A DNA stretch of 64,000 nt from the NCBI GenBank assembly GCA_003194525.1, contig NBIV01000021.1:372001-436000 (forward strand). The letters run 5' to 3'. The notes under the pieces are model-generated. The model was not told the origin of the DNA, made no database searches, and saw nothing but the letters and a program-made list of their open reading frames with translations. This DNA is from Gracilariopsis chorda. Its lineage: Eukaryota > Rhodophyta > Florideophyceae > Gracilariales > Gracilariaceae. Both the position numbers and the translations under genes were made by a program. Shown piece after piece: positions 57,905 through 64,000 of this stretch. Numbering within the stretch: the stretch's first letter is position 1; the number at the start of each line of letters is the position of its first letter.

Positions 57905-58933
57905 TCAATTGGTTCCTTCGGCGTCATCCGTTGCCTCCGATTGCGACGGCACGGGCACGTTTTCTGTGTTCGACTGCGTGTCAGTGGCACAAGGAGGGTT
58001 GTTAGTGGGTTCTGGGGCGAGTAGGTTTGAATCCATGTTGAGCAGTGGTTGACTGGTTGACGCCATAGAAGGTAGCGGGGCTGTGGAGATGCTTGGAACA
58101 GGAAGGTTGTTCTTCTGTGCATAAAGCGCAAGAAACGCACTGAACTGCTCGGCCTGTCTTGCCGATACTGCGACGCTAGCCATTGCTGCATTCGCGCTAA
58201 GGGTCTGATCCCTTAGAAGATGTCAATCTGCTGCGCGACGCTCCTCCACACGTTTCTTTTTTATCTTTTCTTTCTCTTTCTTCTCTTTCTCATAGTCTGC
58301 CTTTCGTTTTGCGAGGCGATTGGCCTTTTCTCTACGAGATTCCTGACATCTTGAAAGTGTTTTCGCTGAGCTGTCCTCTTTTGTAACAATGTTCTTCTCT
58401 GATTCCATTTTGAAGTCGAGAAGGGCTCGGTCTAAGAGATGTTGAGCATCTCCTTGTTTTTCACCTGGTCGTACAGCGGCAAATATCATCGTAGTATCTC
58501 CATCTGCAGCGTCCGCAATATGTACATTTTTGGCCCGCTTCAAAGCAACAGACGCTACGTATTGCACGTTTGAGGCTTTCACGGTTGCCATGTACTCTCT
58601 ACGCCATGAAACTCCATACGAAAACTGTTCTTTGAGCACATCTTGGTCTGTTACGTGACGTTGTGCAGCGCTCTTTGCTACCTGAGAGCATGTGGTTTCG
58701 AGTGTTTTCCCTTTCTGCGTTGGTGCGCCGAGAGCTACAAGTTGTCGTAAGATCCATGCCTTTTCAAGCTTGTTAGGGACAAAACGTTGGCTTATCGTAG
58801 AGCTGGATGGGGTGGTGGTTGGATGCGGTTGATCGGAGCATGTGTTGGATGACTCTGCTGCCGAATGGTTCGCAGTTGCGCTTGCGTTTGGAGAGAGACT
58901 GCTCTGGGTCGGCATCATGGAGTTTGAGTCCAT
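57905..58933 (-). pseudogene. second protein of the Harbinger element (one in-frame TGA)
   Basis: From ATG 58933 the minus-strand frame gives about 340 codons with one TGA at 58223 and resumes in the same frame to 57905. The N terminus is Ser/Thr-rich. The middle (KAWILRQLVALG ... SYGVSWRREYMATV) may be the Myb/SANT-like region of Harbinger ORF2 proteins. Then comes a strongly charged coiled coil (KRKADYEKEKKEKEKIKKKR) and a tail. In other Harbingers this protein imports the transposase into the nucleus and binds the ends. The Myb assignment rests on position more than on sequence. Confidence 0.55.
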
Positions 58934-59148
58934 GTCTTGGGGTTGAAATGCAGCGCGGGCATGGATCTTGAAGCTTAAGAATAGTGGGAGAACTCCAATC
59001 AGACTTACTAGAATAACACTTTGAGGCACTAATTCAAAACAGCAGAACACTTTAACAGAAGTTCTACTTCCAAATTAAAACGGGTGCGACTGCCATTTCC
59101 TAAGTTATCGCCCAGATAAGCTTCGTTTCTCTTAATTAAAAACGCCTA

Positions 59149-60125
59149 CTGCCACTTTTTTTGCTGCGCGTAGACGTTGAGGGACCATCATGGGCTATCG
59201 CTTCATCGCTGTCGGCGAACATTTTGTGCTTTTCCTCCTTTTTGGACTCCTTACAGTCCTTGATGAGGTGCTTCGCACCTTTGTTCTTGCACGGACCGTG
59301 CAGACAGTCAGGTGGTGCCCAGCCTGGCTTAGAACCTTGTTTTTTTTTCTTGGAAGAGGATGCTTCAGACGGAGGCAGATTGTCAGGATGATCACCGCCA
59401 CGAAAACGACTTCAGATTCGGTTTGTTTTTGGCTTCTTCCCTTGCTTAGGACCATTGTCTACAAGCTGGAAGGCATCCGACACGGTAACTGCATGCTTTA
59501 CAAATTTCATGAGATCCTTGCGGCAGTCATAGCATGCGAACTCGAGATCAGATTCCAACCAGTCATGGAGTGACCTAGGCCAGATTGCGGATAAGAGATG
59601 CCCAATGCAAATCTTCTGGTTATTCTTTAGCAACCAACCTATTCTGTTATGGCGTAGTAGTGCATGGTAGGACAAGAAGAGCGTTTCGACCCGTGAGCGT
59701 GCGCTTTTGTCCATCAGGTTCATACGGAGATCACGTTCGACGACCTTGTCGAGCGTGCCAAGAGTCCACGACTCTTGTGATTCTTGACTCTTTTTCTCTA
59801 CGTAAGAACAAAATGCCGAATCACCCAGCGTCTTGTAGTCGTCGATATCTGGAATAAAGCCCAGGGCGATGGCCGATTAGAGATATTCGGGGTCAACACA
59901 AAACTTGAGATTGGCCGGACGGATTGCTTTCGTCGAGGTAGACCCTGCAGCGGTGAGTTGCTGAGCGTGGGCCGTAACTTCGCTACTGTACTGGTCGTAC
60001 AGGCGTAGGAAAACGTGGATTGACTCCGCATTCGTACGAAGAAGGGGTGGGTGGTTGACTGACATGGCAACGAACGACGCGCCTTGCATCGCGATAGCCG
60101 GCGTGGTGTCTGTGGTGAAAGACAT
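59149..60125 (-). pseudogene. gypsy gag with zinc-knuckle-like region (broken)
   Basis: The frame from ATG 60125 is interrupted by a stop at 59877 and resumes in frame to a second stop at 59412. The capsid-like part includes IGHLLSAIWPRSLHDWL. In another frame a CX4CX6HX4C motif (CLHGPCKNKGAKHLIKDC) and a Lys/Glu-rich stretch follow, up to the Harbinger junction. The frame continues on the other side of that insertion. Confidence 0.65.
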
Positions 60126-61961
60126 GTCTTCTACCCTAAACCGTTACGGTGAGCCAGAATTGGAGTAGTTGTATAGTCAGTCCGTGAACGAAGCGAACTA
60201 TAGTCGAATGGATCATTGTGGTAAGTTTGGGTCGTGGTACCTCCTTTGATACCTTTTTTCTTTTACTCGATCGAGTCGGTGTTCGTTGTCAAATACCAAC
60301 AGGGGGACGACTACGCAAGTCGTGAATGATACCTACACGTGGCAACTATGCTACTGTAAGTACTGTAACCAAGCGGACAGAAGCTGCTCAGGATTTAAAG
60401 CCAGGCGGAGCTGGCTACAAGCAAAAACGTGCTAGTCATCAGTGTATTTTATTAATAAATAAAAGTGAAAGGGGAATATTTCTAATTTTTTTCTCATTTG
60501 TTTTATCGTCAATACCTTACGCGGTCGCTTCCCACTGAAACAATGACTAGGACATGCTTGTTTCATGGAAATATGTCTCACTGTCTTGTTCACGTATAGT
60601 GAGCATCTGTTATGAGCTTCCATGCACGTGCATGGAAGCTCATAACAGATGCTCACTACAACTGAAATAAGATTGTTTATAACGGAGACAAACACGCCAT
60701 CGATTGCCAAACAGCCATATCCGGCCTCGCTTTTTTCAATTCTTCCGACGCCCAGCATATGTGAGGACTTTGACCAATTGGCTTAGTAAGGAAAAGGAGA
60801 TATGTGTGGTAGGAAGGGCATTGGGCTTAGGAGCGTTATTCTTTGCGTCATCTAACCGTAATGAACAGACAGCAGACTGCCGTCAAACAAAAACAACAAC
60901 GTGCAACAACAGGTAGGGACAACGTGGGGCAATAGAATGAAGCTACGAGAACAGATGTTACCCAACAACGTTTCTTTCCATGCCAAGGTTCGATGAGGGA
61001 TCAGGAGGATCATTTTCAGTACAGGTCTTTGACTGATTCACCTTTGTACGTTGGTAGATACGCCTGGTCTTGCAGTGTCTAACGATACATGTCCTTCTTC
61101 TATAACTCCCTTCAAACAAATTAGAAAGGACAACTTCACATATACGATTCTGAGTATGTCCAGAGAATGCCGATCTCGGAAAGCTGTTCATTCTTACAAG
61201 AATATATTTTTGCTTACAGCACCATAGGCCTAGAACAGCATCGTGGCACCAAAATCAGTATTAGTGTGGTTGCGTACTACATCAATAGATGCTCTTGATT
61301 GCTTTTGTAGTAGAATGAACTCAAAAATTACTCATCAGTGAGTTAGACGGTTAGATATCCAAATTCACAAAGACTTTAAATGTAATGAGTCTAACAGATA
61401 ATTTCATGGTTGATAGTTGATATTTGTAGTAATAATAACCATTTTGATAAGGTTTATCCCACAGCCACTCTGAATTCAAAGATGGCGGTTTGTAGATGGA
61501 GTGCAACATTCAGTTTGGCCATGATTGAAGTAGTGCTACAATTCTGATGTGCGTATTCTCCATATGAAAAAGGAGCTACGAATTATTAGAATACTCAATT
61601 CTTTATCTATAGCAGAGCCTGATTTGTTGGCAACCTTCTGCTACTAAAGTTTTATGGATGCGGTCGTGATAAAACTGTGCTAAATAAAAGAGGCTCGCTG
61701 CGACGCTGAGCGTCTTCTATTTTTACCCTGCTGGAGTAAACCCTCCTCCAATTTAGGGTATCGAGACGGGATTTTGTAGTGAGTGTTCAACGTCCACATC
61801 ACCCTTGCATCTCTCACCAACATAAGAGAGGACCCGACAACTTACCGGTGTGATAGTCGCAAACAACTTCGACAAAATCATTTCCTGCAACAGGTTCTGA
61901 TCAAGGGGTTGTTGTCACTCACTGTTCCGTTCTAAATCCGAAAGCAGATATCTTTGGTACC
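60126..61961. other. spacer with a perfect palindrome
   Basis: It should contain the 5' flank or LTR of the gypsy element, but no terminal-repeat partner was found. No frame over 110 codons. The one striking feature is the palindrome at 60597-60658. Confidence 0.4.
60597..60658. repeat. 62-bp perfect palindrome
   Basis: Two 31-bp arms meet with no spacer at 60627/60628. The centre is TGCACGTGCA and the ends are TAGTGAGC and GCTCACTA. There is not a single mismatch, unusual in a region of decayed sequence. Confidence 0.95.
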
Positions 61962-62525
61962 ATGCTATTTCTTTCCAAATTTGTTCTGTTAATATTTACC
62001 CTGTTTGTTTGCGAAGTTTTTGCGTGTGACTTTCTCCGCACTAGTGGCTGCGATGAAGTAGGAGCATTTTCGATGATGGATCCTCCAGAGGTGAGGTGCT
62101 CAAGACTCTGGTGCAGAGAGGAGAACGAGTTTATACCGAAATGCAGAAGCCAAAAGGTCCATCATGTGCTTTCATTTGAGAAAGGATACTTGTACAAGAA
62201 TATCACGATAGGGGTTATACAGCACTTTCCCGTTGGAGTGTCTGTTTTTAATACAAAGTTTATGATATGCGTACGGGTCAAACAGGGCAGTATCAATGGA
62301 CTTGTCAACAAATGTAGGAGAGAGTGTCGCGTTAAGCCTTCCTCAAAACCTTCTCCGAAAGTTTCGGATGCTCCTGTTGCACGTTTTAGAGAATTCAAAG
62401 AATTGTATCTATCAGGAGGACAGAAGTATCCTCTGGCCGTACATCTCACTCTCATGAATCATAAACGTAGCTCTTCAGACGTACAGTTCGACTTTAATAT
62501 GGCATCAGTGAAGGTTTGTGTCTAA
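61962..62525 (+). CDS. secreted cysteine-rich protein, unknown function
   Basis: The 187-residue frame begins with a textbook signal peptide: a Lys at residue 6, hydrophobic FVLLIFTLFV, and a likely cleavage after VFA (residue 21). The mature part has about nine cysteines, six or seven of them in the first hundred residues (CDFLRTSGC, RCSRLWC, PKC, CRREC), suggesting disulphides. One N-glycosylation site (NIT) is present. There is no transmembrane segment after the leader. I do not recognise a family. It stands alone, with no other gene within about 900 bp, in a stretch without transposon proteins. Confidence 0.6.
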   Translation: MLFLSKFVLLIFTLFVCEVFACDFLRTSGCDEVGAFSMMDPPEVRCSRLWCREENEFIPKCRSQKVHHVLSFEKGYLYKNITIGVIQHFPVGVSVFNTKFMICVRVKQGSINGLVNKCRRECRVKPSSKPSPKVSDAPVARFREFKELYLSGGQKYPLAVHLTLMNHKRSSSDVQFDFNMASVKVCV

Positions 62526-63448
62526 ACTCTGCAGGGTTGTCTTTCATGGTACGGTAAACTATTATGATGCTAAAATGACGCTTTTATCTGTAGCCCTTAG
62601 TGATTCTCTCGATGGTTCACTGTTTTGTGTACAGAAAGAGTGTTTCTTGAACTCAAGATCTGTCCCCCATTTTATCGAAATGTGATATTCGTGCATATGC
62701 TGCATTAGAAATGAAGTTATTGGGATGCAGTTGAGGTTGTTTGAACTTGGTACGTGTTTTTCAGTATTACTTAGGTTCCGCCAGGGAAGGAAGGACAAAA
62801 AAAACCATCGTACCAGAGTTTTAACCTGTTTATTTGCTCCGCTTACAAGAAAGGAGCAGCGTTTTTCGAAACATCCGCACAACATGTATATGAGAAAGCA
62901 TTCAGAAGCTACTTTCACGATATCTTGAGTGCGGCACAATATGCCTTTTCAAGGGAACCAAAAACATAGACTTATTTAGGCTGTTCTAAGCTATGAAAGA
63001 ATACAAGGTAAGTGGCTGGCGCCAGATATGCAACGGCGACCTCTGCGAGTTGCCTTGTTGAGCTTCTTCGTCTCATATCCTGTTCGATACTCATTATATT
63101 GTAGTACTTCAAACTTCCCATTCACCATACCTGCGAGCAGTATGTATCTTGTACATCATACTCGCGAGAAGAAAACGAAAGTAGCAAGTCACGTGGGGGA
63201 AAAAAGGGTGTGTGTGGACAGAGTAATGAACGTCAACACGCGCAAGTGCCAGAGCAATGTTTTACAAAGCCTGCCATAGCGCGGGTCGAGTACTACAGTG
63301 GACGACTCCTAAAAATCAAATTACGCGCCCCACGCAAATACCAAATTGCGGGAAAGGTTCCATTCTGCGTATCCGACCTGCGACTGAAATTCCAGAGCAA
63401 ACCGAGCGATCAGAGTCTGAGGATCCTGCCAATCTTCCCTATTGCGAA
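62526..63448. other. spacer
   Basis: Only short overlapping frames on both strands. Part of it may be the 5' end of the transposon whose transposase begins at 63449, but no terminal repeat was identified. Confidence 0.35.
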
Positions 63449-64000
63449 ATGGACACCACAACTGTTCTACTGCTTACATTACTAACTCGGCGTCAGCAAC
63501 ACTCAATACGCTTCAGGGATAGGCATACCACTATTGTGAGACGACGCAGAGACAGGCGCATTAGCAGACAGGCGCTTCTCAACCCTGCAGACTCACCATT
63601 TGTGTTCTTGTTTCGTTCCATGTGCGACAGCTCACTAATAACGCTAACAGGAATTGATCACAGTACTTTCACGCATGTCTTAAACCAGTTTCAGCACATA
63701 TACAACGAATATACCCCATACACAGCAAGCGGTTTCCAGCAAAGACGTAGGTGTAGACGTGGACGACCGCGATCTATGGACGCAATGAAATGTTTGGGAC
63801 TTGTCTTGTGCTGGCATCGAACGAGAAGAGCTCTCTGGAACCTCTGTCTTCTCTTTGGCATCACAAGTTCTGTGTGCTCAATCTTTTTACTTTTCGGTAG
63901 GAGAATATTGCTTCGGGTTCTGGTGCATGATGTTAACGCGGAGGTGAGGATGCCGACCGAAACAGAGGTTCAGGCTTTCAAAGATGCTTTCAAACAAAAG
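63449..64000 (+). CDS. DDE-type transposase, 5' part, runs off the window
   Basis: From ATG 63449 the frame is open for 184 codons to the last base with no stop. The sequence includes LFRSMCDSSLITLTGID, FTHVLNQFQHIYNEYTPYT, RRGRPRSMDAMKCLGLVLCW and LCLLFGITSSVCSIFLLF. This is the N-terminal and first-core pattern of HARBI1-like or DDE_Tnp_4-type transposases in algae and oomycetes. The catalytic acidic residues would lie beyond the window. The start is uncertain, and the open frame suggests a younger copy than the others here. Confidence 0.6.
   Translation, partial: MDTTTVLLLTLLTRRQQHSIRFRDRHTTIVRRRRDRRISRQALLNPADSPFVFLFRSMCDSSLITLTGIDHSTFTHVLNQFQHIYNEYTPYTASGFQQRRRCRRGRPRSMDAMKCLGLVLCWHRTRRALWNLCLLFGITSSVCSIFLLFGRRILLRVLVHDVNAEVRMPTETEVQAFKDAFKQK

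Larger units (their letters stand above)
56458..59146 (+). mobile_element. PIF/Harbinger-type DNA transposon
   Basis: 2,689 bp with terminal inverted repeats of about 19-21 bp. The left end reads GGCGTTTTTAATGAAGGG and the right end, reversed, GGCGTTTTTAATTAAGAG. Both ends are flanked by TA (56456-56457 and 59147-59148). It carries a transposase on + and a second protein on -, tail to tail, the usual two-gene plan of the superfamily. Most PIF/Harbinger elements duplicate three bases; here only TA is duplicated. Confidence 0.85.
45700..60125 (-). mobile_element. Ty3/gypsy element on the minus strand, split by two later insertions
   Basis: Reading down the minus strand: gag starts at 60125, a PIF/Harbinger element interrupts after the zinc knuckle (56458-59146), protease follows (56457-56061), a Helitron array interrupts (56060-47999), then the protease end, reverse transcriptase, RNase H and the start of integrase (47998-about 45700). 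Without the insertions only about 3.7 kb of gypsy sequence remains. Integrase stops after its zinc-binding region and no LTR was identified at either side, so the element is truncated. Confidence 0.8.

Noticed and set aside
58934-59050. N-terminal hydrophobic extension of the Harbinger partner protein
   Set aside because: It has no supporting ATG in the ORF context and runs toward the terminal repeat; the ATG at 58933 gives a sensible nuclear protein.

Overview
The window looks like nuclear DNA of a eukaryotic alga, most likely a florideophyte red alga. Evidence: compact genes with no intron or one short intron (79 and 100 nt), a tight convergent pair of housekeeping genes, and islands of unique genes set in a large excess of decayed transposable elements (Ty3/gypsy, Ty1/copia, Helitron, PIF/Harbinger, Tc1/mariner). 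The assignment is an inference from gene content and style; no marker gene in the window settles it.

Layout. 1-3.7 kb is a gene island: an NC2-alpha/DRAP1-type histone-fold corepressor (+) converges on a DEAD-box RNA helicase of the RH3/DDX21 type with an organelle-like leader (-). 5-6.9 kb is one copy of a dispersed repeat (second copy at 30.4-31.5 kb), split by an ~870 bp insertion. 9.2-16.8 kb is a complete but decayed Ty3/gypsy LTR element with a 5-bp target duplication; its 2.4 kb between pol and the 3' LTR carries a decayed antisense coding region. 18.4-21.4 kb holds retroelement debris including a chromovirus integrase and chromodomain. 21.7 kb has a kinase-like fragment and 22.3 kb a 68-bp tandem repeat. 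22.9-27.8 kb is a decayed Helitron. 28.9-30.2 kb is a fold-back copia fragment.

34.1-38.8 kb is the second gene island: two paralogous GATA-type zinc-finger genes facing each other, each with one intron at the same place and phase inside the finger. A Tc1/mariner corpse lies at 41.2-42.4 kb.

45.7-60.1 kb is the most instructive region. A Ty3/gypsy element on the minus strand has been hit twice. A 2.69 kb PIF/Harbinger element (TIRs, TA duplication) sits in gag-pol. An 8,062 bp block sits exactly between an A and a T; it consists of four Helitron units joined head to tail with no spacer (471 + 6,641 + 471 + 479 bp). The long unit encodes a nearly intact Rep-helicase broken by only two in-frame TGA codons. 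Removing either insertion restores the gypsy reading frame. This tandem array is the best candidate for an unusual biological system here.

The right end has a perfect 62-bp palindrome (60,597), a small secreted cysteine-rich protein gene (61,962) and the open 5' part of a second transposase running off the window (63,449).
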